From the NCBI GenBank assembly GCA_003170875.1, contig PMYJ01000233.1, forward strand, positions 1 through 21,997: DNA of 21,997 nt. The letters are read 5' to 3'. Below are positions 8,501 to 16,027 of the stretch, in pieces; within the stretch, counting starts at the first letter, position 1, and the number at the start of each line of letters is the position of its first letter. This DNA comes from Candidatus Dormiibacterota bacterium. GTDB lineage: Bacteria; Chloroflexota; Dormibacteria; Aeolococcales; Aeolococcaceae. Under the pieces are notes generated by a model. That model searched no databases and was not told the DNA's origin. It saw only the letters and a list, made by a program, of their open reading frames with translations. A program made the translations under genes and the position numbers.

Positions 8501-11500
8501 GGCTGGGCGAAGGAGCCGCTGGTCAGGCCCGACGCCGAGCAGCTGAACACCCCGCCGGACACCGCGCCGCACACCCAGCCGGTCCCGGTCGCCGAGACCA
8601 GCGTCTCGCCGGACGGCAGCGTGTCGGTCACCGTCAGCGGGCCCACCGCGTCGGACGGGCCGTGGTTCTGGATCGAGATGGTGTAGGTCCCCTGCTGGCC
8701 GGCCGTGAAGTTCCCCGCGTGCGACTTGGTGATCGAGAGGTCGGCGTTGGCGTCGATGGTCGTCGGATCGCTCGAGGTGTTGTTGGCGAGGTTGTTGTCC
8801 CAGGTCGGCGAGCTCACCGTGGCGGTGTTGGTGACGTCGGTGCCGTCCGGCGTGCTCGACGGCGTGTCCACCACCACGCTGATGATCGGGGCGGTGGTCC
8901 CGCTGGTGAGGGCGGTCGACGAGGTGCAGGTGACGGTGGGCGACGTGAAGCTGCACACCCAGCCGGTTCCGGTCGCCGAGACGTACTGCTCAGGAGAGAC
9001 CATCGTGTCGCTCACGGTGATCGGCGTGGCCGCTGTCGACGGCCCGTGGTTGGTGACCGTCAGGGTGTAGGTGCCGTCGGCACCGGCGCTGAAGTTGCCG
9101 CTGTGGCTCTTGGTGATCTGGAGATCGGCGCGGCCGATGTAGGCGTCGGCGCTCGACGTGTTGCTCTGGTACTGACCGGTGCCGTTCCCCGAGGCTCCGG
9201 TGTTGTCGGTGCCGGTGGCAAACGCCGCGTTGACGTACGGGTAGCTCGGGCCGGTGGTGGCGACGGTCAGGAGCGCCAATGCGGGCGTCGCCTCGTAGAC
9301 GACGGTGAGCGTCTGGCCCGCGTTCAGGGTGCCGAGGCCGGTCCAGCTCTGGACGTCGTCGCCGCTGCCGTTCACCGTCACCGTGGGATCGGGGTGGGTG
9401 GCCGGACCGGTCGGGGGCGTCACCGTGGTGGTCCCCGCATCGTACGTCCAGCTCCCCGGCAAGGTGTCGGTGACCGCCAGCGCATTGGCGATGGCGACCG
9501 TCGTGTTGTTCTTGACGGAAATCTTCCAGGTGAAGGGCTGGTTGGCCAACGCGGTGCTGCCGTTCGGCATCGACTTGGTCACCACCAGGTTCGGGAACTC
9601 GGCGTCCACGGTCACGCTCGCGGACGCCGGTCCGTAGCTCCGGGTGCCCGTCCCACCCCCGCTGACCCCCTCCCAGGAGGTGAGGGTGGCGGTGTTGGTG
9701 AAGGCCTCGCCGTTGGTCATCAAGGACGGCGCCGGCGGGTTGACCTGGTACGTGATGGTGTCCGCCGGGCCGGGATTCAAGGGACCGGGGATGCTCCAGG
9801 TGACCACACCGCCAGATTCGCTGGCCGTCCCGGTCGCCGGACCGGCGAGGGCGACGCTGCTGGCGACGTAGGCGAGCCCTGCCGGGATGGTGTCCGTCCC
9901 GGCGAGATCGAAGGCGCTGCTCACCCCGGCGAGGCTGTGGTTGGTCACCGTGATCGTGAAGGTGTTGGTCCCGCCCGGCTGGATCTTGGCCGGGCTCACC
10001 GACTTGGCGATGGTCACGTCGGGCTCCACCACCAGGGTGTTGAGGGGGGGGTTGGCCGCGGTGACGACGCCCCCCGTCGAGGAGTGATCGGTGAGCGTCG
10101 CCACGTTGGTGATCTGGTCGTTGCGCTGGTTGCCAACGACGGCGGCCACCAGGGTGGAGAAGGCGACGGAGACCACCTCGTCGGAGGAGGTCGCGTTGGC
10201 ATAGGGCGTGGGGAAGGTGAGGGTGACCGTGTTGCTGCCTGCGTTGTAGGCGTAGGTGAAGCCCTCGGAGCTGCCCTCCACCTCGGTGAACGTGGTCGCG
10301 TCGGGCAGGGTCACCTGGCCGCTGTCGACGACGTAGGTCTGCTGGCTTCCCAGCGGATCGGCGAGCGAGGCCGTGTAGAACGTCGTGTCATGGGGCACGG
10401 TCACGTCGACCGTGTAGGTGATGGTCTCGCCGATGGTCGCGTCCGCGTTCGTGTTGCCCGACGTGGTGATCGAGGTGATCGCCGTCTTGGTGACGGTCGC
10501 CCCGGCGCTGACGACGTCAGCGCTCTCGCCGGCGGCGCTGGTGTTCTGCTCCCCGGAGGTGACCGTCGGGTCGATGTTGGACGCGGGGTAGTACAGGTTG
10601 TTCGGCTGACCCGAGTCGTTATGCTCGCCGACGAAGCTGCGCACGCCGGCGGTGTTGGAAAACGTCTCTCCGGCGCCCGCGCTGGAGGGGACCGCCATGG
10701 TGTAGGTCAGGGTCGTGGAGGCGCCCGGAGCCAGGTCCGGGATCGCCGACGGAGGCCATTCGATGAGGTCCGAACCCGAACCGGTCACGCAGGCCCCGGA
10801 CGCGGGCACGATGGCCGTGATGTCGGCACAGTCTTCCTGGACCGGCAGCACGTCCCACACCTGCACGTCGTAGGCGTCGACAATGCCCGTGTCCTTGGCG
10901 GTGAGCGTGTAGCCGACGCTGTCTCCTCCCCGAACCGTGTCGCCCGAGGACTCGGGGACGCCGCTCCCGTCGATCGTCGTCACCGCCTTGGTCAGGGTGA
11001 CGATCGGCGCCGCGAGCTGGTAGGTGACCAGGTCCCGGACCGTGAAGGTGGTGCCCTGGGTATTCGAGGTCACCAGCTTGGCCAGGTCCTGGGTGAGGTT
11101 GAAGGTGTTCCCCACGGCCGGGTCGGCGGTGGCGATCACCGCGAATTCGACCTCGAAGGTGGTGCCCGGCGCCTCGTAGAGGTTGCCGTCGGGGGCTGGC
11201 AGTGGGCTGCCCATGGTCCACTGCAGCTCACCGGAGGCCGGCTCCGTGAAGCCCACGTTGGAGGCGTTGTTGGCACCCGTCGTGGCCTCCGCAACGAAGC
11301 TGGTGTTGGGGGGGATGAAGTCGGTGACCGTCGGGTTCTTGAAGTCTGTCCCCGGCGGGTAGCTGACGTCGATCTTGAAGCAGATGTCGTCGCCGTTCTG
11401 GTAGGTGGGAGGGTAGCCCAACGATGCCGCAGTCAGGTAGGTCGCCGTGGAGCAGGTCAGAGGATCGCCGGCGGCCACGTTCTGCGAGACGTAGGCGGTG

Positions 11501-13275
11501 ATGGTCGGGCCAGCGGCTGTCTGGGTGGCGCTGGCGGTCTCGGTGACGTCGTCGACCGTGACCGGCCCGTCGTGGGAGATGTAGTTGACGGCGCCCGCGG
11601 TGCAGTTGGGATTGCCGCTGCCGCAGCGGACCGAGAGGTTGCCCGACGCGACCTCACTGTTGGTCAGGCTGTCGTTGCCGACCGTCGGGGTGGTGGGGGC
11701 GTCATTGGCCTGGTAGGCGATCCGGTCGGCGGCTGGGAAGGTGATGGTGTCGGTGGTCGAGGGAGCCATGTGCCCGAGGTTCCACACCAGGGTGAAGGTG
11801 CCGTCGGTGTTCTCGGTGACCGACTGGTAGGCCGGCGACGGCATCGCCCCGGTCGGTGCGCACTCGCTGGCGGCCCCGGCGTCGTAGTTAACGCCGCCCA
11901 GGGGGCAGAGGCCCGAGGGCAGCGTGTCGGTGACCGTGGTGCCGTCCGAGTAGCGGTATTCCGAGGTGTTGACCGCGATTATGTACGTGACATCCGTGCC
12001 CTGCCCGAAGGTACCGTCGGAAACGGTCTTGGTGGTCACGATGTCGCGGGCGACCACCGTGTCGTAGCCGGTCGCCTGAACCGGGTTGAGTCCGCTCCCC
12101 AGGGTGCCGGTGTATGTGCCGGTGGCGGTCGCGAAGATGGTCAGCGACTCGCCGTTGGTCGTCTCCGCCCCGCCGTTGTTGTCGAGGTTGGCCGCCTGTC
12201 CGAGACCGGTCGGAGCGGTGCCCGTCGTCCAGGTGAGGGTGTTGGCCCGGATCGGGATGGCGGTGACGAACTCGACGGTGAGGATCGCCGATGGCGCCAG
12301 GTTGCCTAGACCGGTCCACTCGACGTGGGTGTAGACGGCGGTGGGCAGCGGGCCCCCGCCATCCGGGTCGGTGTCGACAGTCGTGACCGTCTCCGGAGTA
12401 AGGCAGTTGGAGGGTATCCCCAGCTCATGGGCGATGGACGGGCTGCCGGGGTACTCGACGGTGGTGCCGGGGTTGGTCGCGGCGTCCGTCGTGTTGTCGG
12501 TCTGGCCGCAGAGCAGGTACTCCAGCCCGGCCGGAAGCCAGTCGTCGACCGTGATCCCGTCGGTGGCGTGGACATCGTTGTTGGTGACCGTGATGGTGGA
12601 GACGAACTGGTGGTCGTGGATGCCGCGCAGCTGGTCACCACCCGGGGTCTGGGTGATGGCAAGCGGCGAGAGCACGGTGGTCCCGCTGGCCGTCGCCGAG
12701 CCTGTGTCATTGCTCGGGGTCCCGCCGGACGTGAACTGGGGGACCAACCGTGCGTCGGTGTTGACATAGGCGGAGCTGCTGTCCGTGTAGCTGTCGTTGG
12801 GGAGGAAGTTGGGCGTCGGGTCGGCGTCGGTGGCAGCCACCAGGGTGAAGCCGAGGGTGTTGCTGGAGCCGGGGGAGAGATCCGAGACGTTGCTCCAGAT
12901 CAGGGTGGTCTCATGGGTCGCGGGCTGGTTGGCGAGGATCAGCGGATCACCGACCGATGCCGGGGTGGTCGACCCCGTGACGTAGCTGACGCCCGCGGGG
13001 AGCACGTCCTCGTAGCTGAGGTTGTACCCCCAACTCCCGCCGGAGGGATTGCTGGCGGTGAGGGATACGGAGGCGTTGGTGCCGTAGAGGACGGTCGCGG
13101 GCGCGCTCTCGCTGAGGGCGATACTCGGGGTCCCCGCGGCGTCGACGCCTGGGGAACTGCTGCTGGCGGAGACCATCGGGGCTACCGCCATCACAAGGCT
13201 GGCGATCGATAGCAGGGCACGGCGGGCAGGCCGGCGCAACGCGCGCTGGCGCCCTCTCTCGGGGCATCTCGTCAC
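5551..13275 (-). CDS. Giant secreted DUF11-repeat surface protein
   Basis: The protein has 2574 residues. An Arg-rich n-region, hydrophobic core (~20-36) and VSA-SS cleavage site form a Sec signal peptide. Residues ~50-1380 hold about eight diverged DUF11-type beta-sandwich modules of roughly 165 residues, recognised by TKxVxxx, YTxxVTN and TDTLPxG motifs. Residues 1383-~2525 hold nine closely similar tandem modules. The end is VPDSG (2530-2534), a Leu/Gly/Val helix and RRRR, a surface-anchoring signal. DUF11 proteins are bacterial and archaeal surface proteins, often stalks or adhesins; the ligand here is unknown. The start is GTG with AGGG 9 nt upstream. The gene lies 102 bp after the PrmC-like gene on the same strand. 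The opposite strand is open for 1539 codons, which is a composition artefact. Confidence 0.92.
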   Translation of the reverse strand: MTRCPERGRQRALRRPARRALLSIASLVMAVAPMVSASSSSPGVDAAGTPSIALSESAPATVLYGTNASVSLTASNPSGGSWGYNLSYEDVLPAGVSYVTGSTTPASVGDPLILANQPATHETTLIWSNVSDLSPGSSNTLGFTLVAATDADPTPNFLPNDSYTDSSSAYVNTDARLVPQFTSGGTPSNDTGSATASGTTVLSPLAITQTPGGDQLRGIHDHQFVSTITVTNNDVHATDGITVDDWLPAGLEYLLCGQTDNTTDAATNPGTTVEYPGSPSIAHELGIPSNCLTPETVTTVDTDPDGGGPLPTAVYTHVEWTGLGNLAPSAILTVEFVTAIPIRANTLTWTTGTAPTGLGQAANLDNNGGAETTNGESLTIFATATGTYTGTLGSGLNPVQATGYDTVVARDIVTTKTVSDGTFGQGTDVTYIIAVNTSEYRYSDGTTVTDTLPSGLCPLGGVNYDAGAASECAPTGAMPSPAYQSVTENTDGTFTLVWNLGHMAPSTTDTITFPAADRIAYQANDAPTTPTVGNDSLTNSEVASGNLSVRCGSGNPNCTAGAVNYISHDGPVTVDDVTETASATQTAAGPTITAYVSQNVAAGDPLTCSTATYLTAASLGYPPTYQNGDDICFKIDVSYPPGTDFKNPTVTDFIPPNTSFVAEATTGANNASNVGFTEPASGELQWTMGSPLPAPDGNLYEAPGTTFEVEFAVIATADPAVGNTFNLTQDLAKLVTSNTQGTTFTVRDLVTYQLAAPIVTLTKAVTTIDGSGVPESSGDTVRGGDSVGYTLTAKDTGIVDAYDVQVWDVLPVQEDCADITAIVPASGACVTGSGSDLIEWPPSAIPDLAPGASTTLTYTMAVPSSAGAGETFSNTAGVRSFVGEHNDSGQPNNLYYPASNIDPTVTSGEQNTSAAGESADVVSAGATVTKTAITSITTSGNTNADATIGETITYTVDVTVPHDTTFYTASLADPLGSQQTYVVDSGQVTLPDATTFTEVEGSSEGFTYAYNAGSNTVTLTFPTPYANATSSDEVVSVAFSTLVAAVVGNQRNDQITNVATLTDHSSTGGVVTAANPPLNTLVVEPDVTIAKSVSPAKIQPGGTNTFTITVTNHSLAGVSSAFDLAGTDTIPAGLAYVASSVALAGPATGTASESGGVVTWSIPGPLNPGPADTITYQVNPPAPSLMTNGEAFTNTATLTSWEGVSGGGTGTRSYGPASASVTVDAEFPNLVVTKSMPNGSTALANQPFTWKISVKNNTTVAIANALAVTDTLPGSWTYDAGTTTVTPPTGPATHPDPTVTVNGSGDDVQSWTGLGTLNAGQTLTVVYEATPALALLTVATTGPSYPYVNAAFATGTDNTGASGNGTGQYQSNTSSADAYIGRADLQITKSHSGNFSAGADGTYTLTVTNHGPSTAATPITVSDTMVSPEQYVSATGTGWVCSFTSPTVTCTSSTALTSGTTAPIISVVVDTPSSTPDGTDVTNTATVSSPTWDNNLANNTSSDPTTIDANADLSITKSHAGNFTAGQQGTYTISIQNHGPSDAVGPLTVTDTLPSGETLVSATGTGWVCGAVSGGVFSCSASGLTSGSFAQPITEVVAVAASEAPGSITNTASVSSPTNDPVLGNNTSNNPTTIGTSADLALTKVHVGTFVAGEDGTYDFTVTNSAGPSDAAGPLTVTDTLPAGETFVSGGGGSTGWSCSVSSGTVTCTDASGLAVGGTTSFTITVALASGVTVSTLTNTAVVSSPTTDPVPSNNTSTDNAGTTQSADLQVVKTLTGSFVAGQNATYSLAVSDNGPSDAAGPVTLTDTLPAGESYQSGTGTGWICGSSGATVTCTHSGAIVAEAAASTVTLTVLLASDVLPQAITNTATVSSPTPDPDAGNNTSSTTNTSTTSADLSITKTDDGPFTAGDDGLYYLNVSNAGPSDAREPIVVTDTLPSGETYVGATGSGWNCSASGQVVTCTDGTNLVEGTSAATIDLTVAVSPSLVSASVTNDASVSSPTSDPNLSNNSATDTTSIDTSADLSITKTHTGAFDAGSYGTYTLTVTNHGPSDAALPLTVTDPVPSPFTLVSASGGSAWDCTAAANEASCSAVSVLTAGSTAASISVAVSIPSSQTATIETNTASVSSATNDPNHSNNSSSDPTSIATSADLWVTKVHQGTFTAGSAGSYLVAVGNLGPSDAAEPVTVSDTLPTSETFEAATGTGWVCSDALQVVTCTDSSNLPSGDSAADIDLSVAIASDATGSITNTATVSSVTADPVASNDSGSDTTTPALSSDLSITKTHTGDFTAGLDGTYTIGVHNAGPSDSGTGVVVSDTLPTGETFVSAEGTGWSCAASDGTVTCTLGTSIVVTGDAPSLALTVAVSSGAVGTLTNVALVQGPNPDPDLDNNTASDPTTSDRVSDLSLSKTLTDSLQNRGDATYALAVTNTGPSDSAAPVTLIDPLPAGLTFVSSTEETAGAWSCAAAGQNVTCTDSAPVVADTTSTFDIRVAVSALAGTEITNTAMVEAAGDVDAAAEFASADGTVAAAAPVPDSGASAGRAPWPLGALLLVIGGLGLVAGSRRRRWRLLRCGRVG
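5554..5688 (-). other. C-terminal surface-anchoring signal (VPDSG, helix, RRRR)
   Basis: VPDSG is followed by a nine-residue spacer, the hydrophobic run LGALLLVIGGLGLVAG and the cluster RRRRWRLLR. This is the three-part layout of a sortase substrate, with V and S replacing L and T of LPxTG. VPDSG is also the signature of the VPDSG-CTERM family of exosortase-type tails. No sortase or exosortase gene is in the window, so the anchoring enzyme is undecided. Confidence 0.6.
5701..9129 (-). repeat. Nine tandem ~127-residue DUF11 repeats inside the giant protein
   Basis: Nine units of about 381 bp lie head to tail; the first begins at 9129 and the ninth at 6075. Each unit starts with ADLSITKTHxG (the last two with SDL). 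Each continues with AGxxGTYTLxVTNxGPSDA, TVTDTLPxGETFVSATGTGW and a Cys-x8-Cys pair (x9 in unit 2), and ends with TNTASVSSPTxDPxxxNNTSSD. All nine keep both cysteines. Units differ at many positions, so the array is old rather than a recent identical expansion. Confidence 0.92.
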
Positions 13276-13377
13276 GAGATCTGACCCTACGGTGGGCGGC
13301 GCGCTCCTCCCGAACGCTCCATGTCACAGCTCATAGACGGTTTCGCAACCGCAGCCGGGGTATGGGTTTCTCCCCGC

Positions 13378-14175
13378 TCAGCTCGTATGCGCGCGCATCG
13401 TTCCGATGACGACGGTGACGTCCAGCTCGTCCAGGCTGGTCACCTCAGGGCTCAGCCCGCCACCGGCGAAGATCTCGGCGGCCCGGGGCGCCTGCTGGTC
13501 GCTGGTCTCAACCAGCAGATGGCCGCCCGGCACCAGCCAGATCGACGCCCCCGCCGCCACCCGCCTCAGCAGATCGAGCCCGTCGGAGCCCCCGTCCAGC
13601 GCCGCCTCCGGCTCGTAGAGTCGTGCCTCACGGGGGAGGAGCCCGATCTCGTCGGTGGGGACGTAGGGCACGTTGGCGACCAGGACGTCGACTCGACCGC
13701 GAAGGTCTGCGGGCAACGCGTCGAAGAGGTCCCCCGCGTAGACGCACCCGCCGATGCCGGCCAGGTTGCGGCGGGCGCAGCGCACCGCGGCCGGGTCGAT
13801 GTCGGCGGCATGCAGCTGTATCCCGGGCACTGCGGAGGCGAGCGCGGCGCCGATGGCGCCCGAGCCGCAGCAGAGGTCGAGCACGACGGCGTCGGGACGG
13901 GTGAGGGCCACCGCCTGCCCCACCAGGAACTCGGTGCGGTGGCGCGGCACGAAGACCCCCGGGTCGACGGAGATCCGCAGGCCGCAGAACTCCGCCCAGC
14001 CGATCACGTATTCGAGCGGCAGACCCGCGACCCGCCGCTCGACCATCGCCGCGAGGTCGGCCGACTCCGCCGCCGCGGCGATGAGCAAACTGGCCTCCTC
14101 CTCCGCGAAGACGCAGCCTGCGGCGCGCAGCCGCGCGACGATGGCGGAGGCGTCCTCCGAGTGCAGATCAGCCAG
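13378..14175 (-). CDS. PrmC/HemK-related protein (glutamine-N5) methyltransferase, non-standard start
   Basis: This is a class I SAM methyltransferase related to PrmC, which methylates the GGQ glutamine of release factors. The closest family is the 'PrmC-related, unknown substrate' group. Visible motifs are GLPLEYVIGWAEFCGLRI, FVPRHRTEFLV, SAM motif I LDLCCGSGAIG (~99-109) and NVPYVP (~168-173), which replaces the NPPY active-site motif of true PrmC and is typical of the related group. The first ATG/GTG/TTG in frame is a TTG at 14088. However, the frame upstream encodes IVARLRAAGCVFAEEEASLL, the expected conserved N-terminus. I therefore place the start at CTG 14175, 8 nt after AGGGGG; CTG 14166 or an ATC near 14142 are alternatives. 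The pstB stop is 27 bp upstream in the same frame, so coupled translation or readthrough is possible. Confidence 0.75.
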   Translation of the reverse strand: MADLHSEDASAIVARLRAAGCVFAEEEASLLIAAAAESADLAAMVERRVAGLPLEYVIGWAEFCGLRISVDPGVFVPRHRTEFLVGQAVALTRPDAVVLDLCCGSGAIGAALASAVPGIQLHAADIDPAAVRCARRNLAGIGGCVYAGDLFDALPADLRGRVDVLVANVPYVPTDEIGLLPREARLYEPEAALDGGSDGLDLLRRVAAGASIWLVPGGHLLVETSDQQAPRAAEIFAGGGLSPEVTSLDELDVTVVIGTMRAHTS

Positions 14176-14202
14176 ATCCCCGGCCCCCTGGTCGCGACCG
14201 GC

Positions 14203-15162
14203 TCATCCCACCCGTCCCGCCACGTAGTCCCGGGTGCGCGGGTTCTTCGGCTCATTGAAGAGCTCGTCGGTCGCGCCGGACTCGACCAGCTCCCCGACCC
14301 GATCCTCGCCGAGGAGAAACACCGCGGCCTGATCGGAAACCCGAGCCGCCTGGAACATATTGTGAGTCACAAGGACGATGGTCACATCCGCCGCCAGACG
14401 GGTGATGAGGTCCTCTATCTTCGCCGTCGCGATCGGGTCCAGCGCGGAGCAGGGCTCGTCCATGAGCAGCACGTCCGGCTCCACGGCGAGGGCGCGGGCG
14501 ATGCAGAGCCGCTGCTGCTGTCCACCGGAGAGGCGCACGGCCGGCTGGTGCAGGCGATCCTTGACCGTGTCCCAGAGGGCGGCGTGACGCAGTGCCGACT
14601 CGGCGGCGTCGCGCAGCAGGGCCCTGCCGCGCACACCATTGAAGCGCAGGCCGGAGACGACGTTCTCGTAGACGCTCATGGCCGGGAACGGGTTGGGACG
14701 CTGAAAGACCATCCCGATCCGGCGCCGGATCAGCTCCGGTCGGGTGTCCGCGCCATACACGTCGATGTCGCCGAGCTTGACGGAGCCGTCAACGCGGCCG
14801 CCGGTGTGATCGTGGAGGCGATTCACGGCCCGCAGCAGGGTGGTCTTGCCGCACCCCGAGGGGCCGATCAGCGCGGTGACCTGGCGGGCGGGGATGGCGA
14901 GAGTCACGTTGCGCACCGCGACGTGGTCGCCGAAGGAGACGCGCACCCCCTCCAGGGTGACCGCCGGCGGGGTCGCCGAGATCTGGTGTCCGTGCGTGAG
15001 CGCCGACGCGGCGGTGTTGGCCGCGGCCACCGCGCCCTCCCGTCCGCCAGCGGCGAGACGTGCGGGGACCCCTGGCCCCGTCGCCATCTCGGGCTCGCCT
15101 TCCGCGTGCAGCTGAGCCACTAGGGTGAGGGGCTCGGCCCGCGCGATGGGATCCCCGGACAT
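14203..15162 (-). CDS. pstB: Phosphate ABC transporter ATP-binding protein PstB
   Basis: This is the ATPase that powers phosphate import through PstCA. From the ATG at 15162 the protein has 319 residues. Walker A is GPSGCGKT (~100-107), the Q loop is FQRPNPFP (~153-160), the signature is LSGGQQQR (~211-218), Walker B is VLLMDEP (~231-237) with SALDP after it, and the H loop is VTHNM (~265-269). NPFPAMSVYENV and the DYVAGRVG end are characteristic of PstB. An Ala/Gly-rich extension of about 60 residues precedes the ATPase domain and is longer than usual, so a start at the internal ATG (MATGPG) cannot be excluded. The chosen ATG has GGAGGG 9 nt upstream and begins 1 bp after the pstA stop, which argues for tight coupling. 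Confidence 0.95.
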   Translation of the reverse strand: MSGDPIARAEPLTLVAQLHAEGEPEMATGPGVPARLAAGGREGAVAAANTAASALTHGHQISATPPAVTLEGVRVSFGDHVAVRNVTLAIPARQVTALIGPSGCGKTTLLRAVNRLHDHTGGRVDGSVKLGDIDVYGADTRPELIRRRIGMVFQRPNPFPAMSVYENVVSGLRFNGVRGRALLRDAAESALRHAALWDTVKDRLHQPAVRLSGGQQQRLCIARALAVEPDVLLMDEPCSALDPIATAKIEDLITRLAADVTIVLVTHNMFQAARVSDQAAVFLLGEDRVGELVESGATDELFNEPKNPRTRDYVAGRVG

Positions 15163-15163
15163 C

Positions 15164-16027
15164 TCAGCGGGCCCTCCGGGAGATGCGCCACGCCGCGATC
15201 TTAGCGGCAACGCTCAGGAGCAGGACAAAGGCGAGCAGCACCAGGGCGGTGCCCCAGGCCGTCTCCTGGGCGATCGGGAAGGCCTGAGTGCCATCCGTGT
15301 AGATCAGCAGGGTCATCGCCGCGAGCGGCGTGGCCAGGGTGAAGAGGAGCGGCGCCGTCTCCCCCACCGCCCGGGCGATGGCGAGCAGGTTGCCGGTGAC
15401 CAGGTCGGGGAGGGCGCCGCGCAGGACGACGGACCGGGCAACGCGGCCGCGGCGCGCCCCGAGGGCGATGCCGGCCTCCCAGAGGTCGAGGGCGATGGTC
15501 CGCATCGCCTCCTCGTCGGCCCGGATCATGATCGGCAGCATCAGCACCGCCAGCGCGAAGGCCGCCGCCAGGTTGGAGAACGCATGCAGGGGGAGGACCA
15601 GCAGCGCGTAGGCGAAGATCCCGATGATGATCGAGGGCACCCCGGTCAGCACGTCGGCGCTGAAGCGCAGGGCGGCGGCCAGCCGGCCACTCCGTTCGAA
15701 GAGGAAGAGGGCGGCCAGCAGCGCGATCGGGATCGCGATGACCAGCGCCAGACCGACGATCTCGGCACTGCCCGTGATGGCCGTCGAGATCCCGCCCCCG
15801 GGGATGCCGGGCGGAGTGGGGGCGTTGACCAGGAAGCTCCAGGAGAGCACCTGCGCGCCGCGGCTGATCGTGTAATACAGCAGGGCCACGAGCGGGGCCA
15901 CCGATGCGACCGCCGCGACCGCGCAGAGCGCCTGGGCGATCCGCCCGGTGATCCGGCGGCGGGTCAGCGACCGCTGGGCCGCGGCGCGCACCAGATCACG
16001 GCGGCTGGCCGCGGAGGCCACGCTCAC
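15164..16027 (-). CDS. pstA: Phosphate ABC transporter permease PstA
   Basis: This 287-residue inner-membrane permease has about six transmembrane helices. The EAA-type loop that docks to PstB is visible as LWEAGIALGARRGRVARSVVLRGALPDLVTG (residues ~180-211), followed by ARAVGETAPLLF, a PstA hallmark. The start is GTG, overlapping the pstC stop by 4 bp (GTGA), so translation is coupled. It forms the channel with PstC. Length and motifs are normal for the family. Confidence 0.95.
   Translation of the reverse strand: MSVASAASRRDLVRAAAQRSLTRRRITGRIAQALCAVAAVASVAPLVALLYYTISRGAQVLSWSFLVNAPTPPGIPGGGISTAITGSAEIVGLALVIAIPIALLAALFLFERSGRLAAALRFSADVLTGVPSIIIGIFAYALLVLPLHAFSNLAAAFALAVLMLPIMIRADEEAMRTIALDLWEAGIALGARRGRVARSVVLRGALPDLVTGNLLAIARAVGETAPLLFTLATPLAAMTLLIYTDGTQAFPIAQETAWGTALVLLAFVLLLSVAAKIAAWRISRRAR

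Noticed and set aside
7690..12309. A 1539-codon open frame on the plus strand opposite the DUF11 giant, and several shorter ones between 5624 and 9871
   Set aside because: The translation is Arg/Gly/Ala/Val-rich with no domain, no signal and no consistent start. It mirrors the repeats of the minus-strand gene, so it is a shadow of GC-biased codons.
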